Below are positions 23,490-32,921 of a stretch of 46,041 nucleotides of DNA, piece after piece. The number at the start of each line of letters is the position of its first letter. The first letter of the stretch is position 1. The stretch comes from a virus, in the IMG/VR virus record IMGVR_UViG_3300037502_000915, positions 1 through 46,041 of that record; one strand, 5' to 3'. The notes beneath the pieces were generated by a model. That model saw only the letters and a list, made by a program, of their open reading frames with translations, was not told where the DNA came from and ran no database searches. The translations under genes were made by a program, and so were the position numbers.

Positions 23490-24737
23490 TTATAAATTAC
23501 CCGTTATTCTATCACACCAACCTTTTGATGTACTGTATGGCCATACAACCCAATATTTTGGTTTTGATGTTGTTTGGAAATCTCTCCAAACTTTACAATA
23601 ACCATCAGGGTCTTTCATCATACCATTTATTTCATTGATGTCAGCATCTTTTCTATAAAGAGTTTCATCTTTTTCATCATGAAACGCAACTACCCAAAAT
23701 TCATAATCTTTTTCCGGTACTTGTTTAAATGATATGTCAATACAATGTTTAAAAATACTTGCAAAACTTGCCAACCAATCTTCTTCAGTTTCATAAATTG
23801 TAGGATTTGGTGCGTATTTTTTATCTATCGTATATTGTTGGACAGCTCTATTTGAAAATTTAAGACCTGCGTAAATTTCATAATCACGTAAAGTTCTTTC
23901 TGTACCAAATCCATACTTGCTAAAGTCCATAGTAACTTCTTCACCATCCATTCCGAAAAGTTGTCTATTCTTCTTATGAGATAACTCATTCTTTTTACCC
24001 CACTCTTTATCGTCATCCCATTGTTTGGTTCTACCCTTACGAGTATATTCGTGCCAAATAACGGTTTTGTGTGGGTGGAATAAATCGTATCCATGAGTAA
24101 ACGCTCTAACGGCAATTGAAATTTCTTCACCATGAAAATAAAATTCAGGGTCGTGTTGAACCTCAACACTGAATTGACCTAATGTGAATGCCATGTGAGC
24201 AGAATAAAAACGAGAGGTAATTGGTTGTTTTAGTTTTTCCCAACCAGGAATTGTTTCAGGTAAAAAGAATACCGCACCTTCAGGAATAAATCTATCAAAT
24301 ACCATTCTCCATGGCTCTTTAACTCTACCTGCCGGTTCATTATCAGGGTCGAATGATGATACATACCCGGTTAATAAAGGTTTCTTAAATCCTTTCTTTT
24401 GGAGTTGTTTAATCATTTTGATTAAAGTATCATCCCAATCTTTTTCAAATCTCATATGAGAATCGATTTGAAGGGTATACTCTTCACCGTCATATAATTG
24501 TTGTACTTGATTCCTTGCCCAACATACACCTTTAGATTCGGAATATAAAACATCTTTAACTCTGAATCTTTTATCTCCACTAAATTTTTCTAAATTATCA
24601 AATCCGTCTTCAGGATGATATTGACGACATATACCTATTCTTAAGTTTTTAGGTCTTTTAGCATTTTCCAACATACTATCTAATGTTGGGATAAGTTGGG
24701 GGTCACGATAGGAAGCTATCTGTACAAATATTTTCAT
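23490..24737 (-). CDS. GlcNAc-transferase of the GT60 type (PF11397)
   Basis: The 415-residue protein starts MKIFVQIASYRDPQLIPTLD, followed by AKRPKNLRIGICRQY, KGVCWARNQVQQLY and LQIDSHMRFEKDWD (D92-x-H94 metal-binding motif). This order is diagnostic of the GlcNAc family, whose studied eukaryotic members add alpha-GlcNAc to hydroxyproline of Skp1 or to threonine in mucin-like proteins. HGEEISIAVRAFTHGYDLFH is the usual later block. The acceptor preference of the family, together with Thr-rich virion proteins flanking this operon, suggests that the phage glycosylates its own proteins (inference). It is first in a four-gene operon, with a TATTTAT element 44 nt upstream. Confidence 0.85.
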   Translation of the reverse strand: MKIFVQIASYRDPQLIPTLDSMLENAKRPKNLRIGICRQYHPEDGFDNLEKFSGDKRFRVKDVLYSESKGVCWARNQVQQLYDGEEYTLQIDSHMRFEKDWDDTLIKMIKQLQKKGFKKPLLTGYVSSFDPDNEPAGRVKEPWRMVFDRFIPEGAVFFLPETIPGWEKLKQPITSRFYSAHMAFTLGQFSVEVQHDPEFYFHGEEISIAVRAFTHGYDLFHPHKTVIWHEYTRKGRTKQWDDDKEWGKKNELSHKKNRQLFGMDGEEVTMDFSKYGFGTERTLRDYEIYAGLKFSNRAVQQYTIDKKYAPNPTIYETEEDWLASFASIFKHCIDISFKQVPEKDYEFWVVAFHDEKDETLYRKDADINEINGMMKDPDGYCKVWRDFQTTSKPKYWVVWPYSTSKGWCDRITGNL

Positions 24738-24781
24738 TTATCTCTTGTTTTTACACAAAAGATAATAATCTCATAGAAAAG

Positions 24782-24790
24782 ATAAATATT
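24782..24790 (-). promoter_or_regulatory. TATTTAT element before the glycosyltransferase operon
   Basis: Sense reading AATATTTAT followed by CTTTTC, 44 nt before the ATG at 24737. If a late promoter, the glycosyltransferases would be made together with the virion proteins. Confidence 0.45.
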
Positions 24791-24802
24791 ATTACTTAAT
24801 TA

Positions 24803-26125
24803 TTATGGACAATTACCTTGTTGAGTTACAAAACTACTTATAGTCAAATAAGGTAAATCATCTTGATAATAAAATACAACTATTGGTTGTGTATCGTCAG
24901 CACATATATCATTAAAATATGTTCCAGCAACTGTGTAAGGTGTGGTTGCCGAACCACCCACACAATCGGTATATGAAACTAAAACAGTATTATCAGGGTT
25001 TGACGTATTACCTGTCGATGCTGCCAAATCTGCACCACTTATTGTTACATCATAATAATAACAATCTAAATTCACAGATGTTGGGGTTGGTGTTGGTGTA
25101 AGAGTTGGTGTTGTCGTTAATGTAGGTGTATTAGTTGGAGTTAAAGTTGGTGTATTAGTTGGAGTTAAAGTTGGTGTATTAGTTGGAGTTAAAGTTGGTG
25201 TATTAGTTAAAGTTTGTGTAGGTGTAGTTGTTGATGTAGGTGTTGGAGTTAAAGTTGGTGTATTAGTTGGAGTTAAAGTTGGTGTATTAGTTGGTGTAGT
25301 TGTTGGTGTAGGTGTTGGAGTATTTGTAGGATTTTGTGTGGGTGTTTGAGTTTGAGTAGGTGTTGGTGTAGGTGTTGGACACGGATTTAAAATTTGACAA
25401 GTATTAACGTCAGGTTGACTATTCAATAAAATATAAGAATAAACATTAGATGACATTATTGGAGATATTGAGGTTGCACATCCAACAAACCCACTACTTT
25501 GAACATAATATACACCAGATAATGGTGAATAACTCAAAGGTATGTTAGACACTATAAAAGTATTTAAAGGGTCACAACTATCTTGGAAATAACCCACAAC
25601 TGTAGGTAATGTTTGAGTTAGTGTTGGTGTTTGAGTTGGCGTTGGAGTTAATGAAGTACAGGTATTACTAACACACTCCTCATTAATTTGAATATTTACA
25701 CCAACTTCAGCAGATGGTAATCTACCACAATAATATAATGTTGTTCCTGATTGAACAGCACCATTAAAAACTTTACCGTTACATTGAGTAAAACTAAATT
25801 TTAAATCACCTGAAGTTGTATTTTCAAATGATATACAATTACAAATAACAGTTCTTGTTAATGTTGGTGTTGGTGTTAACGTTGGAGTTGGGGTTGGTGT
25901 TCCCGGACAACTTTGCAATAAAAATTCTTCACACCCTATTGAATCAGTAACAACAACTAAAACTTGGTTATCACCTTCTAATTGAGAAGGAACTGCAAGT
26001 TGTAATGTTGGAGGTACAGAAACAACCCCTGTTGCCACCACATAACAATAGGTTAATGTAATATCACATATTGATATACTATAAGGTGGATATCCATTTA
26101 AACTTGTTATTTCAATTACTTGCAT
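24803..26125 (-). CDS. Thr-Pro-rich virion protein, likely tail appendage
   Basis: The 440-residue protein is built of four small Cys-containing beta domains joined by Thr-Pro linkers. Domain 1 starts [20 protein letters not shown]; domain 2 carries [18 protein letters not shown]; domain 3 follows [17 protein letters not shown]; domain 4 starts [16 protein letters not shown]. The longest linker (about 100 residues, nt 25077-25382) repeats NTPTLTPT and PTPTPT. No signal peptide is present, so it is cytoplasmic until assembly, which fits a phage structural protein. Proline-Thr linkers of this type are extended, and their threonines are good acceptors for O-linked sugars; it lies directly beside the GT60-like gene. 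A similar Thr-Pro protein is at 45384-45887. The domain fold is unassigned. Confidence 0.65.
   Translation of the reverse strand: MQVIEITSLNGYPPYSISICDITLTYCYVVATGVVSVPPTLQLAVPSQLEGDNQVLVVVTDSIGCEEFLLQSCPGTPTPTPTLTPTPTLTRTVICNCISFENTTSGDLKFSFTQCNGKVFNGAVQSGTTLYYCGRLPSAEVGVNIQINEECVSNTCTSLTPTPTQTPTLTQTLPTVVGYFQDSCDPLNTFIVSNIPLSYSPLSGVYYVQSSGFVGCATSISPIMSSNVYSYILLNSQPDVNTCQILNPCPTPTPTPTQTQTPTQNPTNTPTPTPTTTPTNTPTLTPTNTPTLTPTPTSTTTPTQTLTNTPTLTPTNTPTLTPTNTPTLTPTNTPTLTTTPTLTPTPTPTSVNLDCYYYDVTISGADLAASTGNTSNPDNTVLVSYTDCVGGSATTPYTVAGTYFNDICADDTQPIVVFYYQDDLPYLTISSFVTQQGNCP
25077..25382. repeat. Imperfect repeats encoding the Thr-Pro linker
   Basis: The plus strand repeats units such as GTTGGTGTATTAGTTGGAGT with substitutions; an 24-base unit (NTPTLTPT) recurs several times around 25115-25290. 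It is coding, not intergenic. Confidence 0.8.
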
Positions 26126-26127
26126 TA

Positions 26128-26139
26128 CTATAAATATAG
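26128..26139 (-). promoter_or_regulatory. TATTTAT element, palindromic, before the Thr-Pro protein gene
   Basis: CTATATTTATAG, a perfect 12-base palindrome, ending 2 nt before the ATG at 26125. A second copy (sense AGTATTTATGG) lies at 26156-26166. The palindrome could alternatively be a protein-binding site. Confidence 0.4.
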
Positions 26140-26227
26140 GTAGAATTATTTTACCATAAATACTTAACTATTTTAAAGTTTAGTATGGAAGTTTATTATA
26201 AATTTATTATTTTTATAATAAAAAAAT

Positions 26228-29200
26228 ATGTCGTTAAACCTCAAATATTACGATTTTATTGAAATAGGTACTTCAGATTTTGACACATTAATCGAAACCT
26301 CAAATGACGATACAATCGGTATTAGTATTGAACCAATAAAATATTATATCAATAGATTACCAAATAAACAGAATGTAATTAAAGTCCAAGCAGCGTTATC
26401 CACAACGGATGGTGTAGTAGATGTTTACTATATTGATGATTGGAAAATAGAAGAAAATAATTTACCTTGGTGGGTTAGAGGTAGTAACTCAATAAATAAT
26501 CCCCACCCTTTCGCAATTAAAGAATTAGGTGAAGAACTATACAATAGTTTGGTTACCATAGAAAAAGTACCAACAATTAGTTGGAAAACATTAATTGACA
26601 CATATGGTGTTGAATCTATTGGTTATTTAAAAATTGATACTGAAGGTCATGACCACATTATCTTTAGAGATTTTTTGGACTATTGTAAAGAACATTCATT
26701 TCCAATACCAAGTAAAATAACTTTAGAATATCACGATGGTGTTTCAAATAAAGTTGAGATTGATAAATTAGTATCAGAATTACCCGGTTATCAAATTATA
26801 AGACACATTAGTGATATTACCTTAATTAAACCTCAAATACCAAGAGTAATACATCAAACATACAAAACTAATGATTTACCAACAGAAATAAGTGAGGTAG
26901 TTCAAAGGTTAAAAGATATGAATCCAACGTTTGAGTATAAATTCTACAACGATATAGATTGTATTGAATTTATTAAAGAAAATTATGATGAAGAAACTCT
27001 TAATCTTTATTTAAGCATTAACTCAAATTATGGGTCAGCAAAATCTGATTTTTTTAGATACCTTTTAATGTATAAAGTTGGTGGTGTTTATTTGGATATT
27101 AAAAGTTGTACCACTAAACCTTTGGAAGAAATTTTATTACCAACCGATGAATATCTATTAACTCATTGGGAAGGATTGGATTGGGCTGATGAATTAAAAT
27201 ATTATTTTGGAGAATTTCAAAATTGGCATATTATCTGTAAACCAAATCACCCATTTTTAAAAAGGGTAATTGAAATTGTTAAAGACAATATTAAAAATTA
27301 TATTGGTGGGTCGGATAAATATTCTGTGTTAAGATTAACGGGACCAATTGCTTATAGTAAAGGAATTATTGAACTTATATCTCAACATAAGAAAAATAGT
27401 GTTGATTCACCCGTTAGAGAATTTTTATTAGAAAACGAGATTGGGTTACAATATATGTCAACCACAATACATCATCATAATCTAATTGATAGTTCGTATT
27501 CAAAAAGAGAACCTTTAATTTTAAAAGATAAGGTTGAGAAATCATATCTATTATATGCAACCGAAAACTATTTGGATGTTGCAAAGATGTGTATTAAATC
27601 AATCCGAGAATATAGTAATTTACCAATTTTCTTATATCTTATTAACTCTAATAAAGTTGTGGACATTAAAAATGTTGCAACCATAAATTGGAATATAGAT
27701 TTAGTTGATGACAATTCTGAAAGATACATTCAAGAAGGTGATAATTTTTACATTAATAGAACTAATAAAACGATTTATAACATCTTAATACAAAAACCTT
27801 TAATCACTAAAGACGTTTTATCTAAATATACTAAAACGGTTGCATTCGTTGATTGTGATTCAATTGCAACACCATATGTTGATAGAATTTTTGACTTATA
27901 CGATAATGAAAAAAATTACCCTTATTTTGTTGAAGGGATATATGATTTTCTACACGTAGGTGAACGAGGTGGTGCTATGACTAGAGATGATATGTCAACC
28001 ACGTTGGAACATCCGGCATGTGAATTATTTAATGTTAATCAGTATGTTAGAGAAAAATATAGACAAACAGGTTATTATGTTGCAAATGAAAAATGTATTG
28101 ATTTTTTATACGAATGGTATCAAATGTGTTCTCACCCTGAAGTATTAAATAACATACCATATTACGCAGCGTATAATGAGGAGACCATACTAAATGTGTT
28201 ATTGTGGAAAAAATTAATATTTGATGGATTACCTTACATTTATGCTAATGGAAATTTAGAATTGATAGATAAAATCTATTCAAACTATAATATTAGTGAA
28301 GAAAGTTTATGGGTTAAAATACCAAATAAAAAAGATGATTTATTGTTTATTCATGGTGAAAAAAACATTTTGGAAATGGGTAAAATCATATCTAAAATAA
28401 AAAATCACCATAAAGAAAAAATTAAAGTATTATTCTTGGCTCCACATCTGTCAACCGGAGGGATGCCATCATTCTTATTAAAACGAATTGAATCGTTATT
28501 AGAATATTATAAAGATAAAACTGAATTATTTGTTGTGGAATATTCTAACCATAGTGACCACTATGTGGTTCAAAAAAATAGAATTAAAAAATTAATACCT
28601 CCATCACATTTTTGGACGTTAGGTGAAGATAAAAACGAATTAAAGAAAATTATTGAGGAAAATTATTTTGACATAATTCACTTGGATGAAATGATTGAAG
28701 ATTTTGATGCTCATAATAAATTATCAAATGAGTTAATGAATTTCATTTATAAAAATGACCGAACTTGGAGAGTGGTAGAAACTTGTCATAACGTTGTATT
28801 CCAACCGGAAAAAGATAAAGTGTTTCATCCTGAAGCATACGCTTATTGTTCTCCATTTCATAAAGAATCAACATTCTTAAATATGCCGTCGTATGGTGAA
28901 GTAATTGAATTTCCGTATAACCCTACAATTGTAATAGATAGAGAAAGTAATAAAGAAAAATTAGGTTTAGACCCAAATAAAATTCACATTATAAATGTTG
29001 GATTATGGACTCCAGGTAAAAATCAAGAAGAGGGTGTTGAGATTGCAAAATTAGTTGAGGGTATTCACCCTGAATTAGAATTCCATTTCATTGGGAATCA
29101 AGCTCCTAACTTTCAAGATTATTGGATGCCAATTATGAAAGATTTACCATCAAACGTTAAAGTGTGGGGGGAGAAAGATAATGTTAGTGATTTTATGTGT

Positions 29201-30571
29201 GCTGCGGATGTTCTAATGTTTAACTCAACTTGGGAATGTAATCCGTTAGTATTAAGAGAAGGTATTTCTTATGGATTAAAAATTTTAGCAAGAAACTTAC
29301 CTCAATATATGGATATGTTCACACCTTATATAACACAATTGTCAGGTGATATTTTTGATATGAAAAATCAACTTTTAGATTTAATTAAAGATGAAAGTTA
29401 TTATGAATTCCCAACATATAGAACAAAAGAATTTGCTGAAAAAAATTACGAGTTATACCAAAAAATATTAAATGAACCAATTAAAAAACAAACAATGATT
29501 GATAATGAAGTACAAATATTCCAACATTTCGTTAAAGAACCATTTTTAGAAATAAAAGGAACTGGTGACAAAGAGTATAATGTAAAATTCTTTGATGAAG
29601 AAGGTGTTTGTCATTATGAAAACACCATAAAACCAAATCATTGGGTTAAATTAAATAGAAGTTATTATACCAAATGGAGAGCAGTTGTTACTCGAGATAA
29701 TGAGGTAATATATGATAACACGATGGACTTAACAAACAAAAGAGTTTACATATCTTTCGATAGTAAATCTTTAGGGGATTCAATCGCTTGGATTCCATAT
29801 GTTTTAGAATTTAAAAAGAAACATAATTGTAAAGTTATTGTATCAACTTTTTGGAATCATTTATTTGAAAATGAATATTCTGAAATTGAATTTGTTGTTC
29901 CGGGAACGACCGTACATAATCTTTATGCTATGTATACAATCGGATGGTTTTACAATACCGATAAAGAACCTGTATTACCAAACACAATTCCATTGCAACA
30001 GACAATTACCAACATATTAGGGTTAGAATTTAAAGAGATTAAACCGAATATACATAACACTATTTACCCAAGACCTTATCAAAAGAAATATGTTACCATT
30101 GCAACTAATTCAACGGCAGGTTGTAAATTTTGGACAAGAGAAGGATGGCAGGCGTTAATCAATTATCTTCATAATTTAGGATATAAAGTAATAAACGTAT
30201 CCAAAGAAGATAATCCGTTTGAAAATGCAAACAAGATTAAAAACACCTCAATTCACCACACAATGAATGTAATTCACCATAGTGAATTCTTTATCGGATT
30301 ATCTAGTGGTTTATCTTGGTTAGCGTGGGCGTTAGGTAAACAAGTTGTTATGATTTCTAACTTTACAAATGAGGAGCATGAGTTTATGTTTAATTGTACT
30401 AGAATTGTAAATCATTCAGTTTGTAACGGATGTTGGAATAAACCTGAGTTTACCTTTGATAAGGGTGATTGGAATTGGTGTCCTGTTAATAAAGGAACTG
30501 AAAAACAATTTGAATGTCATAAATCAATAACACCTGAAATGGTAATACAACAAATTCAACATTTACTATAA
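26228..30571 (+). CDS. Giant five-domain glycosyltransferase/methyltransferase with TibC-like C-terminus
   Basis: In the 1447 residues I see five enzymes. (1) 1-205: FkbM-type methyltransferase (FIEIGTSDFDTL, YLKIDTEGHDH). (2) about 204-430: GT32 (PRVIHQTYKTNDLP, GSAKSDFFRYLLMYKVGGVY with LDIKS near 288, IHHHN near 415). (3) about 439-720: GT-A-like domain (YLLYATENYLDVAKMCIKSI, FVDCDS near 541). (4) about 733-1110: GT4 (LFLAPHLSTGGMPSFLLKRI, NVGLWTPGKNQEEG, ECNPLVLREG near 1001). (5) about 1110-1447: GT9 fold of the Aah/TibC autotransporter heptosyltransferases (KRVYISFDSKSLGDSIAWIP). Its end carries CNGC, WNWCP and FECHK, the four cysteines that bind iron in TibC. TibC-type enzymes glycosylate serines of beta-helix adhesins. 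The next gene overlaps its stop by one base. Confidence 0.85.
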   Translation: MSLNLKYYDFIEIGTSDFDTLIETSNDDTIGISIEPIKYYINRLPNKQNVIKVQAALSTTDGVVDVYYIDDWKIEENNLPWWVRGSNSINNPHPFAIKELGEELYNSLVTIEKVPTISWKTLIDTYGVESIGYLKIDTEGHDHIIFRDFLDYCKEHSFPIPSKITLEYHDGVSNKVEIDKLVSELPGYQIIRHISDITLIKPQIPRVIHQTYKTNDLPTEISEVVQRLKDMNPTFEYKFYNDIDCIEFIKENYDEETLNLYLSINSNYGSAKSDFFRYLLMYKVGGVYLDIKSCTTKPLEEILLPTDEYLLTHWEGLDWADELKYYFGEFQNWHIICKPNHPFLKRVIEIVKDNIKNYIGGSDKYSVLRLTGPIAYSKGIIELISQHKKNSVDSPVREFLLENEIGLQYMSTTIHHHNLIDSSYSKREPLILKDKVEKSYLLYATENYLDVAKMCIKSIREYSNLPIFLYLINSNKVVDIKNVATINWNIDLVDDNSERYIQEGDNFYINRTNKTIYNILIQKPLITKDVLSKYTKTVAFVDCDSIATPYVDRIFDLYDNEKNYPYFVEGIYDFLHVGERGGAMTRDDMSTTLEHPACELFNVNQYVREKYRQTGYYVANEKCIDFLYEWYQMCSHPEVLNNIPYYAAYNEETILNVLLWKKLIFDGLPYIYANGNLELIDKIYSNYNISEESLWVKIPNKKDDLLFIHGEKNILEMGKIISKIKNHHKEKIKVLFLAPHLSTGGMPSFLLKRIESLLEYYKDKTELFVVEYSNHSDHYVVQKNRIKKLIPPSHFWTLGEDKNELKKIIEENYFDIIHLDEMIEDFDAHNKLSNELMNFIYKNDRTWRVVETCHNVVFQPEKDKVFHPEAYAYCSPFHKESTFLNMPSYGEVIEFPYNPTIVIDRESNKEKLGLDPNKIHIINVGLWTPGKNQEEGVEIAKLVEGIHPELEFHFIGNQAPNFQDYWMPIMKDLPSNVKVWGEKDNVSDFMCAADVLMFNSTWECNPLVLREGISYGLKILARNLPQYMDMFTPYITQLSGDIFDMKNQLLDLIKDESYYEFPTYRTKEFAEKNYELYQKILNEPIKKQTMIDNEVQIFQHFVKEPFLEIKGTGDKEYNVKFFDEEGVCHYENTIKPNHWVKLNRSYYTKWRAVVTRDNEVIYDNTMDLTNKRVYISFDSKSLGDSIAWIPYVLEFKKKHNCKVIVSTFWNHLFENEYSEIEFVVPGTTVHNLYAMYTIGWFYNTDKEPVLPNTIPLQQTITNILGLEFKEIKPNIHNTIYPRPYQKKYVTIATNSTAGCKFWTREGWQALINYLHNLGYKVINVSKEDNPFENANKIKNTSIHHTMNVIHHSEFFIGLSSGLSWLAWALGKQVVMISNFTNEEHEFMFNCTRIVNHSVCNGCWNKPEFTFDKGDWNWCPVNKGTEKQFECHKSITPEMVIQQIQHLL

Positions 30572-31248
30572 TGGATTATAATAATTTTGATTGGGGTTGG
30601 ATGGGACAGACCGAAGAAGGTCTCTTTCATAAAGAACTAATTACACAAGAAACATTTGTTGAAAGAATATATGAAAAATTCTTTGAAGTTTCTGAAGGTG
30701 ATATTGTTGTTGATTTTGGTGCAAGTGTTGGTCCATTTACTTATAGTATTTTATCCAAAAAACCAAAACACGTTTATTGTATTGAACCAAGTGAATATGA
30801 ATTTCCAACATTAGTTAAAAATACAATCGGTTATCCGGTTACACCAATATTGAAAGGTATTTCAAATACCGACACATATACTGATGGTGATTACATTTAT
30901 GGTGGTGCAAAACAAATGGAAGGTATAACCTTTAAAAAACTTTGTGAACTATACAATCTTGAAACTATCAATTTTTTAAAAACAGATTGTGAAGGTGGTG
31001 AATATGATATTTTTAACGATGAAAATTTTGAATTCATTAAAAATAATGTTAAAAAAATTGCCGGAGAATGGCATTTAGGTGACCCTATTTTAAAAGAAAA
31101 ATTCAAACACTTTAGAAATACTTACTTACAATATTTTATAAATGTTGAGGTATACTCTATTGATGGTGTGAACATTAAATGGAATTTAATGACAGATGAA
31201 TTCATAGAACATTACACAGAAGTAATAATACACATATATAATATTTAA
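30571..31248 (+). CDS. FkbM-family methyltransferase
   Basis: The 225-residue protein is a SAM-dependent methyltransferase: DIVVDFGASVGPFTYSIL is the SAM-binding loop, VYCIEPSEYEF the acidic second strand, and INFLKTDCEGGEYDIF the FkbM signature (usually K-x-D-x-E-G-x-E). Family members methylate sugar hydroxyls or antibiotics. It starts in a TAATG overlap with the giant glycosyltransferase gene, whose first domain belongs to the same family, so both may methylate sugars of the same glycan. The sulfotransferase follows 4 bases later. Confidence 0.88.
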   Translation: MDYNNFDWGWMGQTEEGLFHKELITQETFVERIYEKFFEVSEGDIVVDFGASVGPFTYSILSKKPKHVYCIEPSEYEFPTLVKNTIGYPVTPILKGISNTDTYTDGDYIYGGAKQMEGITFKKLCELYNLETINFLKTDCEGGEYDIFNDENFEFIKNNVKKIAGEWHLGDPILKEKFKHFRNTYLQYFINVEVYSIDGVNIKWNLMTDEFIEHYTEVIIHIYNI

Positions 31249-31252
31249 TTTG

Positions 31253-32071
31253 ATGAAAAAAATATTTTTTAACTCATCACTACCAAGAAGTGGTAGTACA
31301 CTTATACAAAACTTGTTAGCACAAAACCCTGAAATTTATTCTACACCAACATCCGGTTTAGTTGATTTTGTTATTGCATGTAAAAACAACTACAATCATT
31401 CTCAAGCTTTTCAAGCCCAAGACCAAGATGAAATGACCAAAGCGTTTGTTGATTTCTGTAAAGACGGAATGCAAGGGTATTTCAAACGATTAACAGATAA
31501 ACCAATCGTTATGGATAAAAGTAGAGAGTGGGGAATAAATTATGGATTACTTAAAATGTTACAACCTGAACCAAAAATTATTTGTATGGTTAGAGACATT
31601 AGAGCTATCTATTCTTCTATGGAAAAAAATTTCCGTAAAAATCCTCATAGAGAAAATGGTATTCAAAACCCGGCTCAATTAGTTGGAACAACATTAAACA
31701 AACGTGTTGATATTTGGGCATCAGGAATCCCTGTTGGAGTTGCAATTGATAGATTACAAGATATTATTCAACAAGGTATTGCGGAAAAAACGTTATTCAT
31801 TCGTTATGAGGATTTAATGAGTAATCCTGAAGAAGAAATGGGTAGAATATATGAATATTTGGAACTACCATATTATGAAGGACACGACTTTGAGAATATC
31901 TCTCAATTAACACACGAAGATGATAGAGTACATGGTATATTTGGTGACCATCAATTAAGACCTAAATTTGAAAGAAAACCAGATGATTATATGGAAGTGT
32001 TGGGATATGAAATTTCAATGAATATTAAAAATCATTATAAATGGTTTTATGATTATTTTGGATACGTATAA
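31253..32071 (+). CDS. PAPS-dependent sulfotransferase
   Basis: This 272-residue sulfotransferase (PF13469-type) has the 5'-phosphosulfate-binding loop NSSLPRSGSTLIQNLL (residues 8-22) and the 3'-phosphate-binding motif MVRDIRAIYSSMEK (about 112-125). A glutamate-aspartate pair in RYEDLMSNPEEEM is typical of the fold. It transfers sulfate from PAPS to a sugar hydroxyl or a tyrosine. I use the ATG at 31253, not the in-frame TTG just before it. No transmembrane segment is seen, so it acts in the cytoplasm. The gene downstream encodes APS kinase, which makes PAPS, so the donor is supplied in the same operon. Acceptor unknown; the phage glycans are the obvious candidates. Confidence 0.9.
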   Translation: MKKIFFNSSLPRSGSTLIQNLLAQNPEIYSTPTSGLVDFVIACKNNYNHSQAFQAQDQDEMTKAFVDFCKDGMQGYFKRLTDKPIVMDKSREWGINYGLLKMLQPEPKIICMVRDIRAIYSSMEKNFRKNPHRENGIQNPAQLVGTTLNKRVDIWASGIPVGVAIDRLQDIIQQGIAEKTLFIRYEDLMSNPEEEMGRIYEYLELPYYEGHDFENISQLTHEDDRVHGIFGDHQLRPKFERKPDDYMEVLGYEISMNIKNHYKWFYDYFGYV

Positions 32072-32083
32072 AAAATTTTAATT

Positions 32084-32542
32084 ATGATATATTGGTTTAC
32101 AGGTCAACCCGGAGCAGGTAAGACCACATTAGCAAAAAAACTTAAAGATTATCTACACCCAAGTAATATAATGATTGTAGATGGTGATGACATTAGAGAT
32201 GTCTTTCAAAATAAAGATTACTCTGAAGTAGGAAGAAGAAAAAATATTGAGAAAGCACAAGACATTTCATTATTTTTAAATTCAAAAGGATTTGATGTGA
32301 TAGTTTCATTAGTATCACCTTATAAAGACCAACGTGATGATTTTAAAAATAAACATAATGTTTTAGAGTTTTATGTTCATACCGAAGATATTAGAGGTAG
32401 AGAAGATTATCATGTTTCCAACTATGAACCACCAACAGAAAACTTTGTGGATGTAAACACAACAAATGTTGCCGAACAAAAATCGTTAGGTAATATTATT
32501 AACAAAATTAATGAATTTAAAACAAATGGAAAATTGGAGTAA
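32084..32542 (+). CDS. cysC: Adenylyl-sulfate kinase (APS kinase)
   Basis: The 152-residue P-loop kinase has Walker A TGQPGAGKTTLAKKL (residues 6-20), the APS-kinase motif VDGDDIRDVF (residues 32-41), GRRKNIEKAQD and VSPYKDQRDDF, all in the order of CysC. It phosphorylates adenylyl sulfate at the 3' position to give PAPS, the donor for the preceding sulfotransferase. It is a little shorter than bacterial CysC (about 200), lacking parts of the N-terminus and the C-terminal end. The following gene overlaps by 17 bases. Adenylate-type kinases share the P-loop, but the DGDDIR and SPYKxQRD blocks favour APS kinase. Confidence 0.88.
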   Translation: MIYWFTGQPGAGKTTLAKKLKDYLHPSNIMIVDGDDIRDVFQNKDYSEVGRRKNIEKAQDISLFLNSKGFDVIVSLVSPYKDQRDDFKNKHNVLEFYVHTEDIRGREDYHVSNYEPPTENFVDVNTTNVAEQKSLGNIINKINEFKTNGKLE

Positions 32543-32921
32543 AAAAATACACGTAGGTTCATCCTTACCATCAAAAGATGGTCAATATGCTATGTTTGTT
32601 GGTAGATGGCAGCCATTACATTTGGGTCACCAAGAATTGTTTAAAAGAGCAATGGATGAGGGTAAGAATGTTTTAATTTGCATTAGAGATATACAACCGG
32701 ACGAGAAAAATCCGTTTACTGCAGAACAAGTTAGAGAGAATATCTCAAACTTTTATTCAGAAGAAGAAAGAGTTAAAGTGATGGTCATTCCTGATATTTG
32801 TTCAATTGAGTTTGGTAGAGGTGTCGGATATGATATTATTGAACATATTCCGCCACAAGAAATTCACGATATATCAGCAACAAAGATTAGAGAACAAATG
32901 AAAAAAGAAGGTAAGTTATGA
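32526..32921 (+). CDS. HxGH nucleotidyltransferase, possible ATP-sulfurylase-like partner of APS kinase
   Basis: The 131-residue protein has the two signatures of the HxGH nucleotidyltransferase superfamily: GRWQPLHLGH (H32, G34, H35) and ISATKIRE (residues 116-123). ATP sulfurylase, NMN adenylyltransferase and cytidylyltransferases share both. The GRxQPxHxGH form is nearer to NMN/cytidylyl enzymes, but the position between APS kinase and a DUF2061 gene suggests it forms adenylyl sulfate from ATP and sulfate; that is inference. I choose the ATG at 32526 (MENWSKK), which has AAAACAA just before it, over the in-frame ATG at 32511. It overlaps the end of the kinase gene by 17 bases. The next gene overlaps its stop (ATGA). 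Confidence 0.7.
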   Translation: MENWSKKIHVGSSLPSKDGQYAMFVGRWQPLHLGHQELFKRAMDEGKNVLICIRDIQPDEKNPFTAEQVRENISNFYSEEERVKVMVIPDICSIEFGRGVGYDIIEHIPPQEIHDISATKIREQMKKEGKL

